Shown here piece after piece: positions 1 through 9,547 of a stretch of 64,000 nucleotides of DNA; the first letter of the stretch is position 1; each line of letters starts with the position of its first letter. The translations under genes were made by a program, and so were the position numbers. The notes under the pieces were generated by a model. The model was not told where the DNA came from. It did no database searches and was given only the letters and a program-made list of their open reading frames with translations. This DNA is from Tritrichomonas musculus. Its lineage: Eukaryota > Parabasalia > Tritrichomonadida > Tritrichomonadidae. The stretch covers positions 5,642,001 to 5,706,000 of the forward strand of contig JAPFFF010000003.1 in assembly GCA_039105265.1 (NCBI GenBank). The letters are read 5' to 3'.

Positions 1-1
1 T

Positions 2-75
2 AACATTGAGATCAGGGCTATATGGAGGCCAGTCAAGAACTGTAATTCCTAATTCAGCAAGCACTACTCTGTAAA
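2..75 (-). pseudogene. Tc1/mariner transposase fragment (window edge)
   Basis: On the minus strand the first 75 bases read LAELGITVLDWPPYSPDLNV. This is the block around the second catalytic Asp of Tc1/mariner transposases (usual form WPPYSPDLNPIEN). The frame is closed upstream by a stop just before it and runs off the left edge, so only about 24 codons are visible. It is most likely a relic of a Tc1/mariner DNA transposon; whether more of the catalytic domain survives to the left cannot be seen. Confidence 0.75.
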
Positions 76-835
76 ATTAATATAAAGCATCAAATTATCT
101 GGATAAACTCGAAAAATAAGGCTCTCTATTAAAATCTTTTTCACATTCAAATATTAATCGTCATAGTTAAATTATACCTTATAACCGTTTTTTGTATTTA
201 AAAAATGTTTTAAATAGAGAACTTTATTTTCATCTTTAATTTTAATATTTTTTGGTTTAATATTAATTTTACATATTTTAGAAAAGATTCACAAAGCAGA
301 AACTTGAAAATATTAACTTCATCATAGTTAATGATATCAGATTAATCTATTGAAAAACGCCTAAACATGTTTTGTAGTAAAGATAGGAATATACTATTAA
401 TGATTATTCTATTGATATAAAAATTGCTGCATTATATTCAAGCTATGGCAAGTTATGATGCAAATACCCTTTATGATAACCTTTTTAACCACAGAGATAT
501 CTATAAGGATTACAAAGGCCAAAAACAGAGAAATTAAATATATAATGAAACTATGATTATACACCAGTTTTTATAGAAATAAATTTTTTTAATCAATATT
601 TATTATTACTTTTTTTTTGAATTTTTATGAGAAAAACTGATTATAGGTACTTCATATAGTATTAAAGACAATGGAATATGCTTCATTTTTTTATATGCAT
701 CTCTGCAAAATTTGCAGCACTTTCAAATTTCCACATTATTTTTTGTACGTTTAGAGTTTTTGGTTAACATAAAATAAAAGATTACATAACTATATAACGA
801 TTTTGTTTTACTTTTTTATCTGAAGATAACTCATA
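76..835. other. AT-rich intergenic stretch
   Basis: No open frame with recognisable protein content, no RNA gene and no clear terminal repeat. It may include worn sequence of the transposons on either side. Confidence 0.5.
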
Positions 836-2353
836 ATGCCACCAAAAAAAATTGATGAAAAAATGCAAAAGCTTCGGGAGAAAAAAAAAAGAACAAAAGA
901 ACCCAAAACTTCAATCGATATATTTAAATTCTGTACGATTTGTTTTCAGTATTTTAATTACAAGTGCTTCTTATACAACTGCTTCTGCTTTATTCTTATT
1001 GAATGACATTTATCCACCAGCAGAATCAACATATTATAAGATTCAACAGCGTATTTCCGAAATACTTATTCAGATGGCGAGAAATTCTTGCCAAAAGTGG
1101 AGAGCGAAAATGAAAAGCAACTCTTCCATTGCATTCGATGGAAGTTGGTCGCATAGGCGAAACGCTGATCATTATCTTGTTGATTTTATTGATATATCAT
1201 TTGGAAAAATCGTAGATTTTGAAATAATCTCCAAAAAAGGTCAAGGTAAAGATAAATTTGAAGGACCATCGAACGCAATGGAGGTCGAAGCTCTCAAAGT
1301 TCTAGTTCCACGATGGAAAAGCGATAGTCGTGTCATAGCATATTGCCATGATAAAGACAGTAAAGGTCGCAAAGTAAATGAAGAGCTCGGTTGGAAAATT
1401 AAGGAAATTATTGATACAAATCATGCTATAAAATCTTTTCGAAGGAAATTTCAAAGGATAAAGAACAATTCAACGACATAATTAAGAGGTTTAAAATCGC
1501 ATCTAGAAAGATTCTTTAATGCTCTTTTAAGAATTGATTTACTAATTGAAGATAAAATTTCTTTGTGGCTAAATGTTTCGCAGCATTTAGCTGGAGATCA
1601 TTCTAAATGTCTAAAGCATAAAGAATGTAAACCTTGGAAAGATATTGACGTTGGAAACAATCGTCAAGTTCTAGATGATTTCTTAGAGAAAACAAAAGAT
1701 CTCCTATTGAAATGTGATCGATGCCACTCTACACAGATGTGCGAGAGTTTGCACGCAGTGAAAGTGGATTTCGCAAATAAGAATATAGCGTGGAAATCAA
1801 GCTGGGCTCCTCGAATATGTGCAGCAATATTATGTGTAAACGAGAAACACTGGGCGATGACATTATATGAACAACTATCGCTTCCACCTCTTTCGAAAGA
1901 AGTTTTTCACAGACTCAACAAGATTGAAGAAGATAAATGGAAATGGAGGAATGAAAGGCATTCAGAAATGTATAAAGAAATGGTTAGAAATATCAGAAGG
2001 ATGAAAAGAGAAAAGCATGATAAAGAAAATGAAAGTAGTGTTTATACAAAGGAATTCAAAGCAGGCCAAGAACTAAAGTTACCAAAACAAAAAGACGCTA
2101 TATTATTCATAAAATGCCTCAAAAGATTAGTAATTTAAATCCATGGTTCAAAAAGTTTGGATATAATGGAACAGAAGACGATGATGATTCTGAAGATGAA
2201 TTGATTGAAGAAATCTTAGAAGAAGAAGAAGAATATGACGAATCACTAGAATATACTTATGATGCAAACGAAGAAGATAACGAGGAAAATGATGAAGGAT
2301 GTGAAGAAATGGAATGCTATTTAGCTAATATTGAAGAGTTGATGAATAATTAA
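836..2353 (+). pseudogene. Decayed Mutator-like transposase
   Basis: A broken DNA-transposon gene. An N-terminal basic stretch opens at the ATG at 836 (MPPKKIDEKMQKLREKKKR) in one frame. The main body continues in another frame from about 855, showing AFDGSWSHRR, GPSNAMEVEALKVL and a DKDSKGRK block. A TAA at 1479-1481 interrupts it; the same frame reopens at once and carries HLAGDHSKCLKH and STQMCESLHAVK. The final acidic tail (2114-2353, Asp/Glu-rich) is in a third frame. The D-G-S-W, S-x-A-M-E and G-D-H-S-x-C signatures are those of the Mutator-like transposase domain also found in arthropod elements (family knowledge). At least two frameshifts and one stop imply it is dead. I found no convincing terminal inverted repeats around it. 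Confidence 0.65.
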
Positions 2354-2699
2354 ATTAAACTTAAATCAATAAAGCACTTTTTAAATAACCAATTATTTTT
2401 ATTTTATAACTTTTTCAGAATCATAAATTTTTTTATATATTTTATCGCGAAATCACATAAAAAATCTCAAGATATGTTGTATTAATCTGATTTAATATAT
2501 TCTCAAGTTAATCAGTCTTATAAATTTTTAATCATATTATTATATTTTATATATAACTATTTTTTTAAAAAAATTATTGTTTAAATGCTTTCTTATTAAA
2601 AAGGATATTATGTTGGTTATATAAAGTTCTTTTTTTTATTATTATAAACCAAAATCCGACTGAATTTGCCTAAAATTACTCCAAATGTGATGTGGCCAT

Positions 2700-2858
2700 T
2701 TAATTATTTAAATCAAGGAGAGCATCTGCAAATTCAGGCTTTACATCTACATACCTCATGTATGCCTCGCTCTTCAAACATCCATGTTTTTTTATTTCAC
2801 TGTCTTGTATACCTAATAATGCTGCCGGATGAACCGCTCCCCGACGAAAAGAATGCCA
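2700..2858 (-). pseudogene. Tyrosine-recombinase C-terminal fragment
   Basis: On the minus strand 52 codons read WHSFRRGAVHPAALLGIQDS, then EIKKHGCLKSEAYMRYVD, then a short tail and a stop. This matches the end of tyrosine recombinases: the H-x-x-R box, the A-x-x-x-G-I helix, the I-K-x-x-G turn and the S-x-x-Y-x-R-Y catalytic tyrosine region. Related coding sense continues a little further upstream. It is a remnant of a YR-encoding mobile element (Crypton-like, or a DIRS/Ngaro-type recombinase); the scrap is too short to decide. No neighbour belongs to it. Confidence 0.6.
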
Positions 2859-2985
2859 AGAAAAGTCATTATGGTTTTACATGTGTGTCTTAATGCAGCA
2901 CCTGAAGATGATACTATATAATTTCCATCGGCAAAAGAGTCTTTAATCATAGTAAAAAGTTTATAAGGTGAGTAATCTTTATCAT

Positions 2986-2989
<4 letters not shown>

Positions 2990-3014
<25 letters not shown>
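2990..3014. repeat. (TA)n microsatellite
   Basis: A run of about 12 TA units in AT-rich intergenic DNA. Confidence 0.9.
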
Positions 3015-3020
<6 letters not shown>

Positions 3021-3176
3021 CTCTCAGTTTCCGTTCTGTCCAGTTTTAGAGAATCTTATAAATAATTTCAATCTTTGATTATCTTGCTCTATAATTATAT
3101 CTTCTTTTTTTTAAATTTTGAAGTTCTGAAATACGTAAAAAACCATAATAAGAAATTGACATCAAAAATAAAAAAT

Positions 3177-3179
<3 letters not shown>

Positions 3180-3224
<45 letters not shown>
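3180..3224. repeat. Poly-T tract, 45 bases
   Basis: An uninterrupted run of 45 T on the plus strand. The open frame that crosses it (a Phe run) is an artefact. Between here and the tRNA I see no supported gene. Confidence 0.95.
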
Positions 3225-3225
<1 letters not shown>

Positions 3226-3756
3226 TTTATACAGTGGTTAGCTTTGAAATAGCAATTTTTCTGAAGTATCTAATGTCAAATTCATCTAAAATTATAAGCA
3301 TTGTAGTTATAAAAATGTCTGTCTCTTTTTTTGCTTCTCACTAGATTGTTTCAGGTTTCTCCTCCAACGTTTGAACGAAACTTTCAACTTGATCAGAAGA
3401 ATTTTTTTTGCTTTTTATTATTTTAATTTTTATATTTTTAAATAATTTTCCAATCATCACGGGGCTGCGCGAAGCCGAAAGGAGTTCCTTGAATTGCTGG
3501 ACGAATCGGAAAGCTATTTGAACTATAAAATTTTGCATAATTTAACAAAAATTGAATAAAAAAAGTATTCAAAAAGTGGTGCAGAAAAATGCGATTCCCC
3601 TAAAATAAATATGTTATTACCATTACCCAACCCATTGATAAAAATAGATATTCTTATAAAATTTTTCATGATAAATAGCATGTACAATATTAACAAATCA
3701 GCATATTCTGCAGAATGCAATTATGCTACAATGGTTTTCAAATAAGGTAAAGAAGT

Positions 3757-3769
3757 AAAAAAAAAAAAA
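3757..3769 (-). terminator. Pol III oligo-T terminator of tRNA-Ala
   Basis: Thirteen A on the plus strand, i.e. thirteen T on the tRNA strand, one base past the acceptor end. Confidence 0.8.
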
Positions 3770-3770
3770 T

Positions 3771-3841
3771 GGATGATAGGGGAGTTGAACCCCTGGCCTC
3801 TACTATGCTAAAGTAGCGCTCTACCACTGAGCTAATCACCC
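3771..3841 (-). tRNA. tRNA-Ala (AGC)
   Basis: The minus strand folds as a complete 71-nt cloverleaf without encoded CCA. The acceptor GGGTGAT pairs with ATCATCC, including the G3:U70 wobble that identifies tRNA-Ala. The D-arm region is TAGCTCAGTGGTAGAGC, the anticodon stem CTACT/AGTAG encloses loop TTAGCAT (anticodon AGC, plus-strand 3807-3809), and the T-arm AGGGG/CCCCT encloses TTCAACT. Internal A and B box sequences are present. Directly downstream on its strand is a run of 13 T (plus strand 3757-3769), a good pol III terminator. No intron. Confidence 0.95.
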
Positions 3842-4222
3842 TTCCGAAAATATAATATTTGTAAACATACTAGTAAAATGAAAATTTAACTTACTTTTAA
3901 AAGTAAATTTGTAAAAGTAAATAAGAGGTCAAATTTATGTCAAAAATGATATGAGTTTTGATTTCCAGTTTAGAATGCAAAAGACATAGGGTATCATTTA
4001 GAAATCGATTTTAAAATTTAAATTATAAATACAGTAACTAAAAATACAAAAAATCAAATGTAATATAGATTATAATCTATAGATTATAATCAATAAATCT
4101 TATCGCTTTTTGAAAATTCTAATTTATTCCACACAATCAACTAAAGTCCTTTCAACTTTTTTAATCCGTTCTAATATTTCGAGGAAATTATTAATGCTTT
4201 AAGAAATTTCAATTATTAAAAT
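3842..4222. other. Intergenic, nothing seen
   Basis: AT-rich spacer between tRNA-Ala and the 3' end of the Asn-rich gene. No gene or notable repeat. Confidence 0.5.
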
Positions 4223-5827
4223 TTAATCTGATATAGTATTCGCTGCGCACCGTGCAGCAAGTTCTTCACGCGTCATGCTCGTAGGTTCAATTAGGACTTG
4301 CGCTATTGGTGCAGATAGAGCTTCTTGATCCAAACTTGGATTTTGAAAAGAAACATTTTGTGGCTGATTATTTTGTTCCCAACTTTGGTATTGATTTTGA
4401 TTTTGATTATTATTATGATTCCAATTGTTTTGCTCCCAATTTTGAGTCTGATTCGAATTTTGAGTCTGATTCGAATTTTGAGTTTGATTCCAATTTTGGT
4501 TTTGATTATTATTACTTTGATTCCAAATCTGGTCCCAATTTTGATTTTGATTCATATTCTGATTTTTATCGTTTGTTTTGCTTACAAAAGCATTATCAAG
4601 ATAGACAGAAATCTGTGGAAAATCGGGAAGAGAAGTATTTTTAAGAAGATGTTCTTGATTAACGACAATTTTATGGAGAGTTGGTAAAAAATTAAAGAAC
4701 TTTGACCAGCTATTAATTTCATTAATAACGTTATTGTTTAAAATAATGCTCTCGACAAATATTCGTAGATCACGCGAATCTGAACCAAGACGATAAAGGA
4801 GATATTCTACAAAACCTGGATCGTTCAAATTTACAAAGAATACATTAGGGCCAATAGAAGATAAACGCTGATTTAAATTGCTGAAATCAATTTTTCCATC
4901 ACAAGCAGATGAAAAAATAAATCTGGAAAATTGAGATCGATGATCAATATAATTGAATGGAAATTTTATAATCCATATGGGATTATTAAAAACATATGAA
5001 CCATTTACACTAATAACTGCATTCATTTGTTCATAGCTAGAGAAAAAAAGGGAGAATTCCGGGCCTAAATAAAGTAAACCTTTTATAAAACTAATTTTTA
5101 TCCTAGTTTTACTAAAAACTAGAATACTAATCGACTGTATAACTGAGTCAGGTGATGCATCTAGTGGATAATTTCCAATAAGAACACCAAATTGACTTGG
5201 GTAATTATTATTGGTATTATTATTACCATTATTATTAAAATTGCTATTGCTATTGTTATTGCTATTGTTATTGCTATTGCTATTGCTATTGTTATTGTTG
5301 TAAGTGTTGTTATTTCCCCAGGAATTATTGTTGCTATTTTCCCATGAATTATTGTTATTACTTTCCCATGAATTATTGTTATTACTTTCCCATGAATTAT
5401 TGTTATTACTTTCCCATGAATTATTGTTATTATTGTTCCATTGATTATTATTATTGTTCCATTGATTATTGTTATTATTGTTCCATGAATTATTGTTATT
5501 ATTTTCCCATGAATTATTGTTATTATTTTCCCATGAATTATTGTTATTATTGTTCCATTGATTATTGTTATTATTGTTCCATGAATTATTGTTATTATTT
5601 TCCCATGAATTATTGTTATTATTGTTCCATTGATTATTATTATTGTTCCATTGATTATTGTTATTATTGTTCCATGAATTATTGTTATTATTTTCCCATG
5701 AATTATTGTTATTATTTTCCCGTGATTTATTGTTATTATTTCCCCATGAATTACTGTTATTATTTCCCCATGAATTATTATTACGGTTCCAAGAATTATT
5801 GTTATTGTTGTTCCATGAGTTCGACAT
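4223..5827 (-). CDS. Asn-rich protein with weak RRM-LRR (NXF/Mex67-like) core
   Basis: 534 residues starting MSNSWNN; the upstream TTG is not needed. Residues 1 to about 180 are 8-residue repeats of the form NNNNNSWE/NNNNNQWN, then Asn/Ser runs. Residues about 207-415 are ordinary and look folded: first an RRM-like stretch (FGVLIGNYPLD, then VSVNGSYVF-like strands), then IILNNNVINEINSW ... FLPTLHKIVVNQEHLL ... DFPQISVYLDN. The latter resembles the leucine-rich repeats of mRNA export factor NXF1/Mex67 (LNLSNNxLxxL ... APNLKxLxLSxNxL ... FPKLLxLD). Residues 416-500 are Gln/Asn repeats. No NTF2-like or UBA domain is visible. The resemblance is by eye and weak; a trichomonad-specific low-complexity RNA-binding protein is the alternative. 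Long Asn/Gln tracts suggest a prion-like, condensate-forming protein (inference). Confidence 0.6.
   Translation of the reverse strand: MSNSWNNNNNNSWNRNNNSWGNNNSNSWGNNNNKSRENNNNNSWENNNNNSWNNNNNNQWNNNNNQWNNNNNNSWENNNNNSWNNNNNNQWNNNNNNSWENNNNNSWENNNNNSWNNNNNNQWNNNNNQWNNNNNNSWESNNNNSWESNNNNSWESNNNNSWENSNNNSWGNNNTYNNNNSNSNSNNNSNNNSNSNFNNNGNNNTNNNYPSQFGVLIGNYPLDASPDSVIQSISILVFSKTRIKISFIKGLLYLGPEFSLFFSSYEQMNAVISVNGSYVFNNPIWIIKFPFNYIDHRSQFSRFIFSSACDGKIDFSNLNQRLSSIGPNVFFVNLNDPGFVEYLLYRLGSDSRDLRIFVESIILNNNVINEINSWSKFFNFLPTLHKIVVNQEHLLKNTSLPDFPQISVYLDNAFVSKTNDKNQNMNQNQNWDQIWNQSNNNQNQNWNQTQNSNQTQNSNQTQNWEQNNWNHNNNQNQNQYQSWEQNNQPQNVSFQNPSLDQEALSAPIAQVLIEPTSMTREELAARCAANTISD
5334..5820 (-). repeat. 24-bp in-frame tandem repeats
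   Basis: About twenty copies of a 24-bp unit (plus-strand core CATGAATTATTGTTATTATT), coding for the 8-residue Asn-Trp repeats of the gene above. Blocks ending Ser-Trp-Glu, Gln-Trp-Asn and Ser-Trp-Asn recur in the same order, so whole multi-unit blocks have been copied. Confidence 0.9.
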
Positions 5828-6356
5828 TAACAATAATCAAATCAATGTCAAAATAGGTCAAAATAGGTTAATAATAATGTGAAAGAAAAGCTTTTCAAAA
5901 AAATATCATTCATTTCTTATTTACATATTATAATAGTATCAAGTTGACTCTACCCATATGATTTTTTGCTCAAATCCATCAATCATAATAATCATAATTT
6001 ATCATCATATAATTATTTTTCCTCTAAGCTTTAAATTACTTACTTTATTTATTAATATTAAGTGATGCTAAATATTATTATATATATATATATATATATT
6101 AAAAACTTACTTAATTTTTTTAAATTTCCAATCATATCGCAAAAAATGAAATATAAAATTGATTGCACAAGAAAGACAGCAGATCAAACAAAGCTTGCCT
6201 TTTTTTACTAATTATTTTCAAATTTATAAATTTTTGAATTTAGATCTTATATCTTGAATAATAAAAACCAAAACATACTAACATGAATAAATTTAATCAA
6301 ATAAAATAACTAATAATATACATATTTAACAATTAATATTGTTTTTCATATAGTAA
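5828..6356. other. Intergenic with (TA)n run
   Basis: Spacer upstream of the Asn-rich gene and downstream of the RhoGEF-Kelch gene. It holds a TA microsatellite near 6080-6100 and nothing else I can support. Confidence 0.5.
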
Positions 6357-8870
6357 TTAATCAGGATTTACAATTTCTTGAGGAAGATGAAGCTTTGTGA
6401 ACGAATTAATAATGACAGAATTATCATTATTAAATCCACCGAAACAAACAATTTGTTTATCATTATTATCATGACTTAAAACCACAGCTGCAGCAAAATT
6501 TTTCATTCCATACACATAATTACCAACAAATTTCAATTTAATTACTTTCATATTTTCAATATTCAAAGCAAATGGTAAATTGTTGTAATCATCACCACCA
6601 AAGACAACCATGAACTGATTAATAATAATTGCCGCATGTCCAGATCTGGGTATGATCGAACTATTTTTACGTAATTTAACTTGACTCCATTCCAATTTTA
6701 TAAAATCAAACATCCAAATATCAGAATATTTATCACTATTACATTGTCCACCATGAATTATCATGATATTTTTATATATAACGGCCGAGTGGTCAAATCT
6801 CGAAGGTGGATTTTTCCCTTTGGTCTCAATTTTTTCCCATTTTTTATTTTTCAAATCATATTTCCACAAATCATTTTGTGGCTGGTTTTGTTCATCAAGA
6901 CCACCGAAAACAAAAAAATCATCATTATAAGTAACAAAAGAATGCTTAATTCGAGTGAATGATCCATTTCCAGGCAACTCGATCCATTGTTTTGCTTGAT
7001 CATATAAAAATACATGATTATTTTTTCTGCCACCAAACAAATATAAAGATACAAATGTTTCTCCTTTATCTTGGGACGATGAATATGTCATTCGCATGTT
7101 AGCCGACGGAGTTAAAAATTCATAGTCAATCATACTTTCATTTGTTTTACTATCAAAAATAATAAAAGGCGAACAATGCTCCTTTTTACCTTCTGTCATT
7201 CCTCCAGTAAAGAATAACAGAGTGTCACTCAAAGCTACAGCAGACAAGCCATAAATTTGTGGCAATGGAATCATGACAAAGTTACTTGGAATGACTTCTT
7301 CTGCATAAATTTTAAACGGTTTCGTGACGATCAAGTTTTCACGGACTTCTCTGAAAACCGTTAAAAATTCATCTCGTTTTTCTTTGGATTCAAATGTGAC
7401 ATTATAATTGTTTTGGGAATCAGCAATAAAAATTATCGAGTCCATTTTTAAATCAGATGATATTACAAATGCTTGATTTTTGATTTTATTATAAAAAATG
7501 ACTGTTTCTTTAATATTTTTACCAAAACCATTTCGAAAAGTACAGAGTATTTTGTCCTTGAATAAATAGACCATACCTGGCCGTTTTGTGGTGGATTCTT
7601 TACTACGAATGATAATATCAAAACTCATTTTTAATGATTGACCAGTAATTGAAATCGTATTACCTGCAGTTTGATCAATACGGTTTATGAGATTGATGAG
7701 TTCAAATGAATTTTTCATTTTATCAATGTTGGATTCAATTTGTGAACATATTATTTTCATTTTCAATTCTGATATTCGTAAAAACCTGTAATCAATATGA
7801 CTTTTTGGCGTAACTTCCATTATTTTTTGGAGTGTCTTTATATACATTAAAGGCTGTCGATATGGAACTTCAATATATTTGTTGAAGTCTATTTTATTTA
7901 ATGAAAAAACACTAGTTTTAATATATTTGATATCTGAATTGTTTTTTATTTCTGACATAAGTAGTCTGAATTTGGCATATTGCTGAATTAAATCTTGATT
8001 AATTGAAAAGCTATCCCCTAGTTTCAAAAATGCTTTCGATATCATGGTTCCATATTCTACCTTCATGCTCTTCAATTCCAAATAAAAGCTTGTATGATAT
8101 TTAAAAATTTTTTGTAAACAATTTTTAAAATCTTGATATTTCTCTGATTTTTCTTTAAAAACATTGGCTCGTTTTATTAGAGTAGTAAAAGAGTTAAAAA
8201 GATAATTTAATTGTTCTAGATAAATAGTTTCGTTTGTGATTAATTCTTGAATTAGAGTTACTCGTTTTTCCATAAATTCAAGGGCTTGATCTGTTAAATG
8301 ACACTTAAATACATTTTTGTTTTTATCAGATCGTAATTTTTTAAATATTTCTATTGCTACTAATCGATTCAAATCTATGTTTTGGTCATTAATAAAAAGC
8401 TGAGGATTTTCAATTGGAAGATTAAAGTTCGAAACAATTTTGCTTAAGACATACTTCCCAGATTTTTTATAGAATTCATCATAATAAAAATGAACAAGAA
8501 ATTTTGGCATGCTTAATGGTGTTGATGTACCTGGTAAAACATTATCAACTTCACATTGAAAAATGAATATAACTGAATTAATATCATCTATATTTATAAT
8601 TTGAATTGCATAGGAAAAATCATTTTTTTGATTATGAATTAATTTCGGGAAATCATCAGTCAATTTATCAATTGGGTCAGCATATTGAATAAATGTTGGC
8701 GTTCTGATTGCTAGTGTATATTCTTTTTTAAGTTTCAGACTAGTTTTAATGTCATTAACTTTTTTCCCTTTTATAAGTTCCGCTTTTTTATATATTGGAA
8801 GTTTACTATCAGCAAGAAAAATAACAAAGTTTTCATTATCATTTGATGAACCGATATTTTTCTCTTGCAT
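6357..8870 (-). CDS. RhoGEF (DH-PH) protein with C-terminal Kelch propeller
   Basis: 837 residues. An N-terminal region (1-195) has ubiquitin-like/RBD-like strands but no firm call. A Dbl-homology domain spans about 200-400: it opens with LIQELITNETIYLEQLNYLF, and its CR3 region has YRQPLMYIKTLQKIMEVTP followed by KSHIDY. A PH-like domain follows (about 405-510, RPGMVYLFKDKILCTF). Residues 530-825 are five or six Kelch repeats (SLYLFGGRKNN, FFVFGGLDEQNQPQNDLWKY, IHGGQCNSDKYSDIWMFD, MVVFGGDDYN). DH-PH modules load GTP on Rho/Rac GTPases; Kelch propellers bind partners, so the protein probably links Rho signalling to a scaffold or the actin cortex (inference). An initiator motif lies just upstream of its ATG. 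Confidence 0.88.
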   Translation of the reverse strand: MQEKNIGSSNDNENFVIFLADSKLPIYKKAELIKGKKVNDIKTSLKLKKEYTLAIRTPTFIQYADPIDKLTDDFPKLIHNQKNDFSYAIQIINIDDINSVIFIFQCEVDNVLPGTSTPLSMPKFLVHFYYDEFYKKSGKYVLSKIVSNFNLPIENPQLFINDQNIDLNRLVAIEIFKKLRSDKNKNVFKCHLTDQALEFMEKRVTLIQELITNETIYLEQLNYLFNSFTTLIKRANVFKEKSEKYQDFKNCLQKIFKYHTSFYLELKSMKVEYGTMISKAFLKLGDSFSINQDLIQQYAKFRLLMSEIKNNSDIKYIKTSVFSLNKIDFNKYIEVPYRQPLMYIKTLQKIMEVTPKSHIDYRFLRISELKMKIICSQIESNIDKMKNSFELINLINRIDQTAGNTISITGQSLKMSFDIIIRSKESTTKRPGMVYLFKDKILCTFRNGFGKNIKETVIFYNKIKNQAFVISSDLKMDSIIFIADSQNNYNVTFESKEKRDEFLTVFREVRENLIVTKPFKIYAEEVIPSNFVMIPLPQIYGLSAVALSDTLLFFTGGMTEGKKEHCSPFIIFDSKTNESMIDYEFLTPSANMRMTYSSSQDKGETFVSLYLFGGRKNNHVFLYDQAKQWIELPGNGSFTRIKHSFVTYNDDFFVFGGLDEQNQPQNDLWKYDLKNKKWEKIETKGKNPPSRFDHSAVIYKNIMIIHGGQCNSDKYSDIWMFDFIKLEWSQVKLRKNSSIIPRSGHAAIIINQFMVVFGGDDYNNLPFALNIENMKVIKLKFVGNYVYGMKNFAAAVVLSHDNNDKQIVCFGGFNNDNSVIINSFTKLHLPQEIVNPD

Positions 8871-8873
8871 TAA

Positions 8874-8878
8874 TGTGA
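8874..8878 (-). promoter_or_regulatory. Initiator-like TCACA before the RhoGEF-Kelch gene
   Basis: The minus strand reads TTTCACATTAATG, with TCACA fitting the trichomonad initiator TCA(Py)(A/T) a few bases before the ATG. Trichomonad mRNAs have very short 5' leaders, so the position fits a start site. Confidence 0.45.
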
Positions 8879-9547
8879 AATAAATGAGTTTTAGTTATTC
8901 TAACTTTTCCTTCAAAGTAACTTTTTGATTAATCAATTTGAATGAGATAAAAATTGAACCTTTTGAAAATGAACTCTTCCTTTTCAAAATTTTTAATTCA
9001 AAAATCATATGTTTTTCTGCTTGCAATCAATCATATAAATGAATTTATATTCATGAAAAGGCAATTCTCTTTTTTTGTTGCACTCACAGATATTCAGCAA
9101 ATCAACAATTTTGTGTGATAAACATGAAAACTTTGTTACAAAGGCTTCCACATTTGCTTGAAAGCCACATTTTTATTAAACAACTTTACCAGTATAGTAA
9201 TATTCATAATTAATACCAGATTTCATGATATTAAAGGTAAAAATTTCATTTATTTATTTTGAAAGAATCAAAAACTTGTCCAATATTATTAGACACAATA
9301 AATTATATGCTCAATTATACAAACCATGTATAAATATAAAAAAAAACATATCCTTTGAAAAAAAGAATTTTTTTCAATATTATTCAAATTGATTCAGTTG
9401 ATTTGAGAGAATAGTTTTTTTCAAAATTATAAATAACGTACTAATCTGTAATGGTATTTTCAATTTTTAAATAGTAAAATTAACGGCTTATCTGGATTTA
9501 AAGAACAAATTTCAATAAAAAACAAAGAAAATTAATTAACAATCGAT
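8879..9547. other. Divergent intergenic region
   Basis: About 670 bp between two divergent genes. AT-rich, with no repeat or RNA gene recognised. It must hold both promoters. Confidence 0.5.

Noticed and set aside
2666-2893. 75-codon plus-strand frame
   Set aside because: It is the antisense of the tyrosine-recombinase fragment, which explains the non-random sequence.
3075-3344. 89-codon plus-strand frame across the poly-T tract
   Set aside because: Its middle is a Phe run from the homopolymer; no protein character on either side.
3341-3720. Two minus-strand 65-codon frames
   Set aside because: Short, low-complexity ends and no recognisable motif; not supported as genes.
5344-5856. Plus-strand frames rich in Tyr-Cys or Leu opposite the Asn-rich gene
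   Set aside because: They are shadows of the 24-bp repeats; composition follows the repeat and no domain is present.
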